54,372 nucleotides of DNA from Pirellulales bacterium (GTDB lineage: Bacteria > Planctomycetota > Planctomycetia > Pirellulales > JADZDJ01): the NCBI GenBank assembly GCA_035656635.1, contig DASRSD010000165.1:1-54372 (forward strand), read 5' to 3'. How positions within the stretch are numbered: the first letter of the stretch is position 1; each line of letters starts with the position of its first letter. The notes under the pieces are model-generated. The model saw only the letters and a program-made list of their open reading frames with translations, was not told the DNA's origin and did no database searches. Below are positions 1 to 9,351 of this stretch, one piece after another. The position numbers and the translations under genes are program-made.

Positions 1-195
1 AGCCAAGCGGGCTGATTGTACGTGGTTAGAATGACGGAAATGCGCATTTCGGCGCTCGGAGTCGGCAAATAAAATAAACAACCCGGATCGGCGCAGTTTC
101 TTAAACTTACTGTGCGGCAAATGGTAGCAATACGGCCAGGCGAACTCCACAGCGCCTTTGCAAGAATGCATCAGAAAAACAGGACGAAAACGAAA

Positions 196-486
196 TTAAC
201 GGGGGACAGCGTCCACTTGAATTTCGTTGACCAATGTTTCATTAGTCAAATATTTCATTGCCGCATGCTGGGCCTTCTGTTTGCAATAAAAATTTGCGCA
301 ATGGCCGCGAAGCACCAAAGTATCGCCGGTGGTTTCCACCTGCAATTCGTGAATTGCCCCACTAGTTTGGCGACGGATGCTGCGTTTAATGCGAACGATA
401 CGCCGGCGCTGCTCATCGACCGCTGTGGCTGACACGATTTTAGCTACCGGCTCCGCGGAAGCAGCCTGCGGCGAGTTTTGTATCAT
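196..486 (-). CDS. BON-domain protein (96 aa)
   Basis: A small protein whose residues from about 25 to 92 fit a BON domain: a basic helix (RIVRIKRSIRRQTSG), then a strand with the typical 'GDTLVLRGHCANFYCKQ' pattern, a second helix, and the closing 'LVNEIQVD' strand. BON domains are small alpha/beta folds often found in envelope or osmotic-stress proteins, and here the domain stands alone with no signal peptide. The start is supported by a strong AGGAGG seven bases before the ATG. The next gene upstream on the same strand (cysC) ends about 360 bases away, so the gene is probably transcribed on its own. Family call fairly sure; the biological role is not known. Confidence 0.75.
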   Translation of the reverse strand: MIQNSPQAASAEPVAKIVSATAVDEQRRRIVRIKRSIRRQTSGAIHELQVETTGDTLVLRGHCANFYCKQKAQHAAMKYLTNETLVNEIQVDAVPR

Positions 487-845
487 GATCGTTCCTCCTA
501 CCTATTCGCGCACCCTTGCGCTTCAGGCAGCCTTGCTCCCAGAGAAACGTCCCTGTGTCTTGTGCGGAAGACCGCGTGCCAGACAAGATACGCAATTCCC
601 GCTGTCCCGGTTTAACAAAGTGACACCGCGTTCCAACACGCCGAGGTAGGCAAATGAACTTCATCTGACAACTACGACGGTTCAAGTCACTGTAAAGCCG
701 TCGCGCAGCGGGTGTCAACCCCGCTTGCATCGCCATTAAGAATATACAAATAAACCGTTTAATATTTTGCAAACATAGCGACCATTGCCCATTCAACATC
801 TGCGACATGCATGCACATTCGCCATTGACAAAATTCGTATACGGT
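487..845. other. 359-bp intergenic region, no gene seen
   Basis: Stretch between the BON gene and cysC, both on the minus strand. A reading frame crosses it on the minus strand, but its translation has no recognisable domain, is rich in Cys/Arg and runs into the BON gene in another frame, so I do not call it. The part next to the BON gene probably holds that gene's promoter; I see no convincing -35/-10 pair, hairpin or riboswitch-like structure. Confidence 0.4.
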
Positions 846-1502
846 TCACTTAATCTTCCCGGACTTCCGTAGATGGGCAATCACTTCGTCGGCCAGCGTT
901 TCGGCATCTTTTTTGCTAGCATCCAACCGAAGCTCAGGTTGTTGTGGCGCTTCGTAAGGGTCGTCGATGCCCGTGAAGCCCTTCAACTCGCCAGCCCGGG
1001 CTTTTTTATATAACCCTTTGGGATCGCGCTTTTCGCACACTTCGATGGGCGCATCGACAAATACATCAATGAAGTCTCCCGGCTTCAGCCGGGCCCGCAC
1101 AGCATCGCGATCGCGCCGGTAGGGGCTAATAAAGGCTGTGAGCGCGATAATTCCCGCCGAACAAAACAGTTCCGCTACTGCGCCAATGCGACGAATATTT
1201 TCCTCTCGATCTTGTGCTGAAAATCCCAGCCCAAATCGCTTGCTGAACTCTTCTCCATGCCGCTCCTTTAGCAAAGCAGGCGAGGCATTCAGCCCGTGCC
1301 GTACGTTATCGCCATCCAATACGAAGCTTCGGTAGCCCATCGAGTGCAATTTGTGATCGACCAAATTGCTGATCGTGCTTTTGCCGCAAGCGCTTAGGCC
1401 TGTGAACCATACCACGCATCCTTGATGTTTGTTTAGCGCTTCGCGTTCCTCACGACCCACACTGTGTTCGTGCCAATGAACATGAACTTTTTCTTCGGAC
1501 AT
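846..1502 (-). CDS. cysC: adenylyl-sulfate kinase (APS kinase)
   Basis: Phosphorylates adenosine 5'-phosphosulfate with ATP to give PAPS, the activated sulfate used in sulfate assimilation or sulfation. The Walker A loop is 'GLSACGKST' near the N-terminus, followed by 'LDGDNVRHGLN' and 'GFSAQDREENIRRIG', both hallmark APS-kinase segments, and 'ALTAFISPYRRDRD', which carries the family's conserved serine. At 218 aa it is full length. I start at the ATG of 'MSEEKVHVHW', which has AGGAG 11 bases upstream. A longer frame exists, but its extra 34 residues do not look like the family. No sulfate adenylyltransferase is next to it, so the pathway partners lie elsewhere. Very sure of function. Confidence 0.95.
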   Translation of the reverse strand: MSEEKVHVHWHEHSVGREEREALNKHQGCVVWFTGLSACGKSTISNLVDHKLHSMGYRSFVLDGDNVRHGLNASPALLKERHGEEFSKRFGLGFSAQDREENIRRIGAVAELFCSAGIIALTAFISPYRRDRDAVRARLKPGDFIDVFVDAPIEVCEKRDPKGLYKKARAGELKGFTGIDDPYEAPQQPELRLDASKKDAETLADEVIAHLRKSGKIK

Positions 1503-1616
1503 GGCTGCGATAGCTCCTAGGGGCGATATAATTAGACATGCTCGCGAGAGTTGGATCATATCGGACGATGGAGAATGAGAAAAGGGGTTGGGCATCGAAC
1601 GCATTCGAGTACAACA

Positions 1617-2180
1617 ATGTTCGATTTTGCTGCCAAATTTCCGCTGGGGTTAACTTATCACGATTTTCTTAGCCGTCACGGCACCGAAGAGCAGCGTAGG
1701 CGTTGGGCCGCGGTGTTCGATAGGGTGCAATTGACGCCCGCTCAGCGCGAGGTTTTCGCCGGCTTCGTAAGGCCGATGAAAGTGCTGTGTGTGGTTGGCG
1801 TCTGGTGCGGCGATTGCGTGAACCAATGTCCTATTTTTCAGCGCTTTGCCGAAGCGGCGCCGCCGCTGGCCATTCGTTATTTCGATCGCGATGTCCACGC
1901 CGATTTACAATCGATGCTGCGCATCTGCGGTGGGAATCGGGTGCCGATGGTAGTATTTCTGAGTGAAGACGACGAATTTCTAGGTCTCTACGGCGATCGC
2001 ACGCTAGCTAAGTACCAGCACATGGCCGTGGATCAACTCGGGCCGGCATGTCCCACGGGGATTGTGCCGCCGCACCAAGCTTTGCTAGATGCCGTGACGC
2101 AAGAGTGGTTGAACGAATTTGAGCGGACGCAACTTATGTTGCGTTTGTCGGCACGATTGCGGCAAAAGCACGGTGATTAA
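1617..2180 (+). CDS. thioredoxin-like protein (WCGDC motif)
   Basis: A 187-aa protein with a thioredoxin fold. 'VVGVWCGDCVNQCPIF' holds the CxxC redox pair in the usual place after a hydrophobic strand, and 'CGGNRVPMVVFLSED' supplies the cis-proline loop. The Gly-Asp between the cysteines and the long helical N-terminal extension resemble the thioredoxin-family proteins annotated near bacillithiol or stress genes rather than classical TrxA. No signal peptide, so cytoplasmic. The start is the ATG of 'MFDFAAKF'; residues upstream in the same frame do not fit the family. Divergent from cysC with about 115 bases between. Redox role likely; substrate unknown. Confidence 0.8.
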   Translation: MFDFAAKFPLGLTYHDFLSRHGTEEQRRRWAAVFDRVQLTPAQREVFAGFVRPMKVLCVVGVWCGDCVNQCPIFQRFAEAAPPLAIRYFDRDVHADLQSMLRICGGNRVPMVVFLSEDDEFLGLYGDRTLAKYQHMAVDQLGPACPTGIVPPHQALLDAVTQEWLNEFERTQLMLRLSARLRQKHGD

Positions 2181-2345
2181 TTGCGTTGAAAAATTCAGAG
2201 AAGATATATCGCCGACCACTGTGCTAGCACGGCCACCAACTGGGATGGTGTTCGGCGCTCTCCTTCGCTATCCTCGTCGCCCCATATCTCTTGGCGGCGT
2301 AAATAATGCGCCGATTCGTTACCGCCATCGTCAAGGAGGACGATT

Positions 2346-3596
2346 GTGGAATCACTCAAGCCAATCATGTTGTGCATCGTATTAGGAGGCGTGGGCTACG
2401 GCGTTTATGTGGCCCTCAATCATGCGCCGCCGCCAGAGCCGTCGCCGGCCGATTCTCCCTGGAATAAACCAGCCGACAACGGCTTGGGTAGCATGCACCA
2501 AAGCGAAGCAAATTCCATTGTTGGCGCCGGATCGCTGCCAACTGCGCCGACGGCAAACGCTTGGCAAAACCAAGCGCCGGCGAGCGGCAATGGCGCAACC
2601 GCCATGCAGCCCATCGCTGGGCCTCCCCCTGGTGCCACGACTTCCGCCAGCCCGCTCTCGCCGCTGGCGACCGCGCCGCTTTTAACTGTGCCTGCCGCCA
2701 CCACACCACCACAAAGTGCAGTGCTCGCTCCGATCGCTGGTCCGCCGCCAGGCGCTAATGGCAATTCGTCCCCTGGCGCCGTACCGGCAGATCAGCCGCC
2801 TGGCATGGGTTCGTCTATCAGCAATGCATCGAATCCCGCCCTATCAAGCGCCGTCAACGTTTCGGCTTCCGACGCCGCAAACCAAACGCCGGGCTCAAAC
2901 ATCCCATCGCTAACTGCCCCCAGTAATGATGCCCAAACACATCACGATTACGATGCCTCCAAACGCACCGTCCTCACGTATTTGAATCACGGTCAACTGG
3001 TCGATGCTCTGCGCGAGCTTTCTCGCTGGTACGATCACCCCATCGTGCCGCCGGAAGATCAACCGCATGTCGTCGAATTGCTCAGCCAACTGGCGGGCAC
3101 GGTAATCTATTCGCGCGATGCCTGGCTCGCACCACCTTACGAAGTGCGTGCCGGAGACACGTTGGAATCAATCGCCCAACAATACCAAGTGCCATGGCAG
3201 TTGCTGGCAAAGATTAACAGTCTGCAAGATTCCAGCAGTGTCATGCCCGGACAAAAACTCAAAGTGGTCCGCGGTCCGTTCCAAGCTCAATTGAACACGC
3301 AGCAGGGTTGGCTGGCCTTGTTTGTCGATGGCCTGTATGCCGGCCGATATCGAGTAGAAGTGTCCGGGCCGCTGACCAAGCCTAACGGCGATTATCCGGT
3401 GGCCAAATTCGCCGCTGGCCAGCTCGGGGCTAGCCCCAGCGGAGCGCCCTTCATCAGCCTGGGTGGCGATTTGCATCTGCGCGTGCCGGAAGATGCCTTG
3501 CCGCCGGGCGTCAGCGCAATTCGCATCAGTCGGCAAGATATGAACGATGTGTTCGACATACTTTCGGACCGTTCGCAAGTAACCATCCGCCGCTAA
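2346..3596 (+). CDS. membrane-anchored LysM protein with degenerate L,D-transpeptidase domain
   Basis: 416 aa, starting at GTG with an AGGAGG seven bases upstream. Residues 5-25 form one hydrophobic segment (signal anchor), followed by a Pro/Ala/Ser-rich linker of about 170 residues that contains 'PIAGPPPGA' twice. A LysM domain ('YEVRAGDTLESIAQQYQV' to 'PGQKLKVV') lies near residues 263-308 and should bind peptidoglycan. The last 100 residues align by pattern with a YkuD-type L,D-transpeptidase: 'VDGLYAGRYRVEV', 'LTKPNGDYPV', and 'AIRISRQDMNDVFDIL' in place of the active-site 'GCIRMxxEDxxxVYDxL'. The catalytic Cys is replaced by Ala, and the His-Gly motif reads His-Leu. I therefore predict a cell-wall-binding protein without transpeptidase activity. 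Confidence 0.8.
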   Translation: MESLKPIMLCIVLGGVGYGVYVALNHAPPPEPSPADSPWNKPADNGLGSMHQSEANSIVGAGSLPTAPTANAWQNQAPASGNGATAMQPIAGPPPGATTSASPLSPLATAPLLTVPAATTPPQSAVLAPIAGPPPGANGNSSPGAVPADQPPGMGSSISNASNPALSSAVNVSASDAANQTPGSNIPSLTAPSNDAQTHHDYDASKRTVLTYLNHGQLVDALRELSRWYDHPIVPPEDQPHVVELLSQLAGTVIYSRDAWLAPPYEVRAGDTLESIAQQYQVPWQLLAKINSLQDSSSVMPGQKLKVVRGPFQAQLNTQQGWLALFVDGLYAGRYRVEVSGPLTKPNGDYPVAKFAAGQLGASPSGAPFISLGGDLHLRVPEDALPPGVSAIRISRQDMNDVFDILSDRSQVTIRR

Positions 3597-3757
3597 GCGC
3601 GGAAATGGCAGTTTCCTGATTTCTGAATGCAGATTGCCGAGTGGGGACTCCGCAACTTCTACTGCATTCGCTACGATAATGCGTAGCTTGGTCTCTTTTG
3701 TCGCGCACTCCAGTCTGAAATCTGTATATTTCACCGTTGATTTCTCCTTTCCGCTTT

Positions 3758-3778
3758 CTGCCTACTGCCTACCGCCTT
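3758..3778. repeat. 7-bp tandem repeat (CTGCCTA) in pyrE leader
   Basis: Two exact CTGCCTA units followed by a third degenerate one, ending ten bases before the pyrE start codon. Related units occur on both sides of argB (39582-39600 and 40513-40531), which points to a dispersed low-complexity repeat that likes gene junctions. Confidence 0.6.
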
Positions 3779-3787
3779 CTGCACATC

Positions 3788-4348
3788 ATGTACGACCGCC
3801 AGGCACTGATGGAACTGGTCCGCAACCGCGCGCTTCGGTTTGGCGACTTCACGCTCGCGTCAGGCAAAAAGGCAAAATACTATCTCGATGGCAAGCAGGT
3901 CACGCTTAGCTCTCGCGGCGCGCTACTCGTGGCCGAAGGGTTGCTCGATTTACTCATCGCGCAAGGCCCGCTTCCCACAGCGGTCGGAGGTATGGCGATT
4001 GGAGCCGATCCAATCACCGCCGCCATCATTACGGTGGCTGGCCTGCGAAACATTTCGCTCGCCGGCATTTTGGTGCGAAAGGAACCGAAGGGGCATGGCA
4101 CTAACAAATATGTGGAAGGACCGGTCCAACCTGGTGACACGGTGGCAATTGTTGAAGATGTAGTCACCACTGGCGGTTCGTCGCTGGCGGCCATCGATCG
4201 TGTGGAGCAATTCGGCCTGAAGGTAACGTGCGTTGCCGCCATCATCGATCGCTTGGAAGGCGGGGCTAAAGCCTTTACCAGCCGTGGCATTCCGTTTTCA
4301 AGTTTGCTGACGATCCGGGACTTCGGCCTCGAGCCGCCGATGGAGTGA
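3788..4348 (+). CDS. pyrE: orotate phosphoribosyltransferase
   Basis: Transfers phosphoribose from PRPP to orotate to form OMP, the fifth step of pyrimidine synthesis. At 186 aa it is the normal size. The PRPP-binding loop is 'VAIVEDVVTTGGSSL', and the N-terminal 'LASGKKAKYYLDGKQVTL' plus 'GGMAIGADPI' match the family closely. I place the start at the ATG of 'MYDRQALMELV', because the in-frame sequence upstream is repeat-like (see 3758-3778). The stop codon overlaps a possible GTG of the next gene (GTGA), so the two may be translationally coupled. No other pyr gene is adjacent. Confidence 0.95.
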   Translation: MYDRQALMELVRNRALRFGDFTLASGKKAKYYLDGKQVTLSSRGALLVAEGLLDLLIAQGPLPTAVGGMAIGADPITAAIITVAGLRNISLAGILVRKEPKGHGTNKYVEGPVQPGDTVAIVEDVVTTGGSSLAAIDRVEQFGLKVTCVAAIIDRLEGGAKAFTSRGIPFSSLLTIRDFGLEPPME

Positions 4349-4395
4349 ACAGTTCGACAATTTTTTCATCCGTAATCAGGATTCCCATTACTGTC

Positions 4396-4935
4396 ATGAC
4401 CCACTCCCAATCGCTTTCTGGCAAAAAGTTTCTGCTGTTCGTGGAAGACCTGTACGAAGATTTGGAGCTGTGGTATCCCAAGCTGCGGCTAGTGGAAGCC
4501 GGCGCGAAGACCACCGTGGCCGGAACGAAGGCCGGTCAAAAGTATGAGGGCAAAAATGGCTACCCATGCGTCGCCGATGCAGCCATTGCCGAAGTGCGGG
4601 CGGCAGATTTCGACGGCCTGATTGTGCCCGGCGGATTCATGCCCGACAAACTGCGGCGCGATCCCAAAGTGTTGCAGTTGGTGCGCGACTTTGCCGCGGC
4701 GAGCAAACTGGTGGCGGCAATTTGTCACGGCGGCTGGATTCCCATTTCGGCCGGCGTGTACCGTGGCGTGAGAGTGACCGGTTCGCTAGGCATTAAGGAC
4801 GATTTGGTCAACGCCGGCGCCGTGTGGGAAGATGCGGCGGTGGTTGTCGATCGGCATTTCGTCTCCAGCCGCAAACCGGACGACTTACCCGACTTTTGCC
4901 GTGGCATTTTGCAGGTCATGTGCGGCGGAAAGTGA
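4396..4935 (+). CDS. DJ-1/PfpI family protein (class I glutamine amidotransferase-like)
   Basis: 179 aa. The nucleophile elbow 'LVAAICHGGWIPISAG' carries the conserved Cys-His, and the acidic partner is in 'VEDLYEDLELWYPKLRL' near the N-terminus. 'FDGLIVPGGFMPDKLRR' is the usual PGG loop. The family includes deglycases, chaperones and proteases such as PfpI, and the exact activity cannot be read from the sequence. It lies directly behind pyrE in the same direction. An alternative GTG at 4345 overlaps the pyrE stop and would add 17 residues; I prefer the ATG just before the conserved core. Confidence 0.85.
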   Translation: MTHSQSLSGKKFLLFVEDLYEDLELWYPKLRLVEAGAKTTVAGTKAGQKYEGKNGYPCVADAAIAEVRAADFDGLIVPGGFMPDKLRRDPKVLQLVRDFAAASKLVAAICHGGWIPISAGVYRGVRVTGSLGIKDDLVNAGAVWEDAAVVVDRHFVSSRKPDDLPDFCRGILQVMCGGK

Positions 4936-4976
4936 ACCGCAGCGATGCTTAGTGTTATTCCCTTGCGTTGATTCGT

Positions 4977-7900
4977 CTATTTACGGCTGATTCCCAGCGC
5001 AGTGAAATTGCCGGTGCTGCTCGAATCGCCACTGCGCAGGGGGCGAATGGAAAGTTCATCCACCCACGCTTCACCTAGGCCGGTGAGTGCAAAGGTCACG
5101 GTGAGGTTGTCGGCGTGGCCGGCCGCGCGGTACATCACAAATTCGCGCCAGCCATCAGTCTGCATGATGCGCTGTGCCAGCGCTTCGCCGCCGAACGAAT
5201 CGAGAATCATTAGCCCATCGACACTGCCGACGACAGGCCCACGCACGCGCACCTGTCCTCGAATGCATACAATGTCGCCGGCAGAAACGTGGACCGGAGC
5301 ACTGGTAATCCACAGCGGCGGTGATTCCACCAGCATCGCGGCTACGGCTGCCGGCTTTTCCGGCTTCGCGGTTTGCACGCTGAGGTGCAAGCTGTGCAAA
5401 CCGGCAAATGGAGCCAGCGGCGACAACTCCACGTCGGTGCGCAAATCGGCACGCGCATGTTGAAAGTGTTTCCAACCCGCCTGCAACATGGTCTGAAGAT
5501 CTTCGAAATCGCCCCCACGCAGCAAATTTTCCCCAGGAGGTAATTGTGCAATCGAAGCGGCGAAGTTGATTTGCTCTGGCAGCGTGTTAAAGCTAACCGC
5601 CAGCGGACTGGATACGGGCGATTGCAACGGCTTCACACTTCGTTCCCAAATGTCACGCTGCCAATGCTCTAACGGGTAGGCCGCATTGCGGGCCGTTAAG
5701 TACGCCTGCGCGTATTGTCCCGCAGAAAGCAAGGCATCGGCCTGTTGCAAGCCGGTAGCGGCAGTGGCCAGCGGTGTTGTGGCGGCGGGAAGTTCCGGGT
5801 GGTTCCCTAAACGCTGATTGACTGCGGCCGTTTGTTCTAGCAAATAGGCGGTTAAACGACGCTGCAATTGGGCCGCGCGCGGAGCAAGTTCAGTCGTGCG
5901 ACGCTGCATATTCGTGACAATGGTCGGATCGGCGGTAACAAGCACCACCGAGGTCAGCAAAAAATCTTCCAGCGCAATCGACGTGCCGCCGGAAACAATG
6001 CTTTTCCGCAGCGGCCGCAAGCCGGCGATCGTGAGTTCATAGGCGCGATAATCTTCCGGCACTCCAGGCACCACCAGCGTGGCGGCGCCGGACTTGGAAG
6101 GAGTAACGGCGTCGGGAAACAACGGATCGCGATTCGCTGACCGCAGGTACGTTTGGTCATGGGAAGAATCGGTCATGCCGTTGCCGGCCGCTTCACGCTC
6201 CAGCAGCGTACGAGGACTTTTCAAATTTGGATTGCCACCGAGATTTTTCGGTTTGATGCCGGCTAAGCCCGAGCCGCCGGTGCCCGAGGGCGTGCTGGCC
6301 GCAGGACCCAAAATCGTTCCCGTAGTATCAGGCGCTGGCACAAACTGCGAATGGTTGGGCACGCGCATGGTGACCACGAGTCTTGTGTTTTCGTAGTTTA
6401 AAACAATGGAACTGATGTTCGGATCGCTGGACGTGGCAAACGTAACATAACTGCCGGCTGCGCCCCACGGTTCGATCAAGTCCAGCTCCAGATTCAACAG
6501 CGCCAGTTCCGTGGCGCGCAATCGCGTGGCATTATCGGCGGCATCAAGTCGCGAGTTGGAAGCAAACTCAATGCCGCGGGCACCGGAGCAAAACGCTTGA
6601 TATGCCAACAGACGCAGCGCGCCAGGCTCGACCATTGGCTCTTGCACCGGCGGCAGGCGCGATTGGCCAAGAAATGCCGCCGCTTGATCGATCGCCGCCG
6701 GCTGTACTTCGGTTTGTATGACCGCCCAGAGCGGCGTGCCGGGCCGGGCTAACCGTGGCCGCTGGCCAAGCCAAGTGGCGTAATCCTTCAATTCCAAGCT
6801 CGTGCCCAGGGGAAAACAGGTTTCAGCTAGCACGTCGGCCTGGCGACTATAAGCCAGCGCGTCTTCTTCTGGATTGCACACCAGCGGACGCCTTAATACA
6901 TGATCGGCCAAACGTAGTTGCTTGGAAAGTGCTGCTGTGGCCGTCAGTTCGCGGGCCGCTAATCCGCTCCCCAAATGCCACGCCATCACTGGTGCGAAAG
7001 CGGCCGTGATGGGCGCCAGTGCATCGGCGCTGGCGGTGGATTGCGGATTTGTGTTCTGTGGATCGACAATTCCTTGTGAATTGGCAATCGGCGGTGGGCC
7101 AATCAAACGAATCCCGGTGCGCGTCGCTTCCGTCAGCATGCCGTCGGTTAGGGGCCCCATGCTGCGAACAACTGTGAAGCCTTCCTGCGCGAGCCATTCC
7201 AGCGGCTCGCCTTGCGATTGGATAATTCGCGGAAAAATCGGCTTCCCATCAACCATGAATAGCGAACCATTGATGATCACTTGGCGCGCGGTGGATGAAT
7301 TGGGAACGTTGGGTGTGCTCGGCGCAGCAGCCGCGTTCAAAGGCGCCGCGGAGTCAACGGGCAACGCTTGCGCAAGTGGCGAAGGTGTGGGAATGTTGAC
7401 TACTGCATTTGTATTCAGTGCTGGGCCGGCGTTGTTGGCTCCAATTTGCGTACTGGCTGTAGGCGCAGAATTCGCAAACGGCACAACGCCATTCACTGCC
7501 AGGTCGTCAATGTTAACCATCGTTTGGCCAGGGCCGCCGTATACGTTGAGCAACAGTTGATCGATGTATGCTTCGCGGGCATCCACTTGCGGACCTAGTT
7601 GCGCGCGCAGAGCGCGCACTTCACGGCTGAGTAACTGCGGCGTGTCACTGACGGAAAGTTGCTGCCAAAGGCCAACGGTCGAGTAACTGCTGCCCGCCAG
7701 TAGGGCCGTTACCGGCTGGCCGCTGCGTGGGTCGGGCGTGTGGGGTAAAACAACTCGGGCAAAAAACTGAACGCCCGGGCGATTGGCTTTAATCCACACA
7801 CTAGGCATTAGCTCGGCGACCACTCGCGCCGGTTGTAGATCGTGCACGAAATATACATATGTGCCGGCGCCAGCATTAATCTGGAGCAGCTCGGATCTTT

Positions 7901-8126
7901 GGCCGCTGTGCGGATCGGAATTGATCCGAGCGTGATTTTCCAAGCGATACTGCACATCGGCATCGCTGGGGCGCCAGGTAATTTCGGCGCTTTCAAAATT
8001 ATCGCCGATCGGCGCAGCCTGCGTTGTCTTAATTGCCGCTGCCAGCATGCAGCCGGCCAGAAATATGCCGCCAACCTGCTTGTGGGGCAGTGAGCAAATC
8101 AAGTTGCTAAATCTGCGGCGACCCAT
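4977..8126 (-). CDS. very large secreted protein, glycoside-hydrolase-like core
   Basis: About 1049 aa if started at 'MGRRRFSNLICS', which gives a signal peptide ending at 'TTQAAP'. Frames open further upstream to 8351, so the start is uncertain and no Shine-Dalgarno helps. Residues about 25-215 look like a beta-sandwich ('NFESAEITW' to 'YIDQLLLNVYGGPGQ'). After a low-complexity Ala/Pro/Asn linker comes a segment beginning 'VIINGSLFMVDGKPIFPRI' and 'WLAQEGFTVVRSMGP', which reads like the opening strands of a (beta/alpha)8 glycoside hydrolase. A helical region follows. The C-terminal part ('NLLRGGDFED' to 'AWVDELSIRPL') resembles a carbohydrate-binding jelly roll. I do not recognise a named family; a secreted or cell-surface polysaccharide-related role is inferred. 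Confidence 0.75.
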   Translation of the reverse strand: MGRRRFSNLICSLPHKQVGGIFLAGCMLAAAIKTTQAAPIGDNFESAEITWRPSDADVQYRLENHARINSDPHSGQRSELLQINAGAGTYVYFVHDLQPARVVAELMPSVWIKANRPGVQFFARVVLPHTPDPRSGQPVTALLAGSSYSTVGLWQQLSVSDTPQLLSREVRALRAQLGPQVDAREAYIDQLLLNVYGGPGQTMVNIDDLAVNGVVPFANSAPTASTQIGANNAGPALNTNAVVNIPTPSPLAQALPVDSAAPLNAAAAPSTPNVPNSSTARQVIINGSLFMVDGKPIFPRIIQSQGEPLEWLAQEGFTVVRSMGPLTDGMLTEATRTGIRLIGPPPIANSQGIVDPQNTNPQSTASADALAPITAAFAPVMAWHLGSGLAARELTATAALSKQLRLADHVLRRPLVCNPEEDALAYSRQADVLAETCFPLGTSLELKDYATWLGQRPRLARPGTPLWAVIQTEVQPAAIDQAAAFLGQSRLPPVQEPMVEPGALRLLAYQAFCSGARGIEFASNSRLDAADNATRLRATELALLNLELDLIEPWGAAGSYVTFATSSDPNISSIVLNYENTRLVVTMRVPNHSQFVPAPDTTGTILGPAASTPSGTGGSGLAGIKPKNLGGNPNLKSPRTLLEREAAGNGMTDSSHDQTYLRSANRDPLFPDAVTPSKSGAATLVVPGVPEDYRAYELTIAGLRPLRKSIVSGGTSIALEDFLLTSVVLVTADPTIVTNMQRRTTELAPRAAQLQRRLTAYLLEQTAAVNQRLGNHPELPAATTPLATAATGLQQADALLSAGQYAQAYLTARNAAYPLEHWQRDIWERSVKPLQSPVSSPLAVSFNTLPEQINFAASIAQLPPGENLLRGGDFEDLQTMLQAGWKHFQHARADLRTDVELSPLAPFAGLHSLHLSVQTAKPEKPAAVAAMLVESPPLWITSAPVHVSAGDIVCIRGQVRVRGPVVGSVDGLMILDSFGGEALAQRIMQTDGWREFVMYRAAGHADNLTVTFALTGLGEAWVDELSIRPLRSGDSSSTGNFTALGISRK

Positions 8127-8397
8127 TGCACATCCGTGCGCAATCGCGGATTGAAGCAAAATTACAACGTACAAAATACGCGCCTTCTTGGCGCAACATG
8201 GCCTTGTATCACGATTTACGATTCGCATCCAGATTGTCTGGGGTGTTTGGTAAACCAGGGCAGGATGATTGCTACTGGATTTAAAAAGCTGTAACTTGTT
8301 TTTTAGCAGTAGTTTAACGCGAAGCGTGTTTGACGATCCGCAGCCTGGCACACCGTCTGCTTTAAAGCTGAATCAACCACCTAGGAGACCATCGCCC

Positions 8398-8691
8398 ATG
8401 AGCCAGACGACACGCATTGTGAAAAGCACCTCCGACGAACTTCCCGCCGACCTTGTGGAGTTGGTGTCGGCGGTTTCGCAGTTGCCGGAGGAGCATCGCC
8501 AATTGCTTGTGCCCACGTTAAATCGTGTTGTGGAAAGCACAAAGCGCCGCCGTCGCATTTTGACGTTGGTACAAGATGCCCTGGGACAATTGCGGCTCGA
8601 TATGAAGTATTTAATGTTCGATTTGGAAGCCACCCGCAGGGAACGGGACGATTACCGCCGCCAAGTCGAAGAAGCCCAAGAAGATACTTAA
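8398..8691 (+). CDS. small coiled-coil protein, function unknown
   Basis: 97 aa, start at the ATG of 'MSQTTRIVK' with a GGAG about nine bases upstream. It is highly charged and predicted almost fully helical. The last 40 residues, from 'LGQLRLDMKYLMFDLEATRRE' on, have the heptad spacing and the charge pattern of a coiled coil. No signal peptide or membrane segment. The upstream gene is divergent, so it has its own promoter in the 270-bp gap. I do not recognise the family; the coding call rests on the ribosome site, clean codon use and the coherent helical pattern. Confidence 0.7.
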   Translation: MSQTTRIVKSTSDELPADLVELVSAVSQLPEEHRQLLVPTLNRVVESTKRRRRILTLVQDALGQLRLDMKYLMFDLEATRRERDDYRRQVEEAQEDT

Positions 8692-9351
8692 TCTCTCTCG
8701 GCTTTGGCGCTACTTCTTTTGCCCCGGCTGGCAGCCGAAATGCAAGATTTTTGGTCTGCCCTATGACTCTTGCGGTCGGCAATTGGGTAACGCATGATCG
8801 CAGGGGAAATTTCCAACTCTAGGCGGCCATGCGACTTATGTCCGGGCATTTTTCGCCGGATTTCGGCCAGATTGTTGCGGCCTTTGACGCTCCAGGATAG
8901 GATAAAAGGTCGATAGCCGTCGGATGTTGCCGCCGCACTCAGTTTTTGTTGCCGGTGGTTTTTCGTGCGTCGGCTTTCGGAAACGTGGCATCGTGAATAA
9001 GAGAAGGGAAATGCCAATCCGCCGTCCAAGCATGGATGTGCGGGAAGGCACGCTCGGCTCGCGATTCGAATGCGGGATTTGCGGAACAGTTGTTCGCCGT
9101 GCTACCTAACGGCCAGCAGCCATTAGATTTGGCCGCAGCTCCAGTCGATCTGCGCGACGCGCGCTTGCGCCTTCACACGCCGCTACACGATTTCCATTGA
9201 AGGTTGGCAGGCGAAAATTTCCATTCGGCACATGGCAAATCGTTTTGTCGGTGCCGGCATCGTCTGTGACAACCATTCATGGAGAGGCGCCGACTATTCC
9301 CAGCGCTCCAAGGATTATTCGTTGACTTGCTGAAGGCTAGCCGAGTTCGCC
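8692..9351. other. 660-bp region without a recognised gene
   Basis: Several short frames cross this stretch on both strands, but none has a domain, a ribosome site or a family-like composition. A TTGCGG followed after about 17 bases by TAGGATAAA (around 8875-8904) could be a forward promoter leading to the kinase gene, though this is weak. No hairpin with a T-run and no tRNA-like fold seen. Confidence 0.35.

Noticed and set aside
440-880. 146-codon minus-strand frame between the BON gene and cysC
   Set aside because: Overlaps both neighbours, has no ribosome site and no domain.
8688-9029. 113-codon minus-strand frame in the 8.7-9.3 kb gap
   Set aside because: Arg/Ser-rich low-quality translation with no family or start signal.
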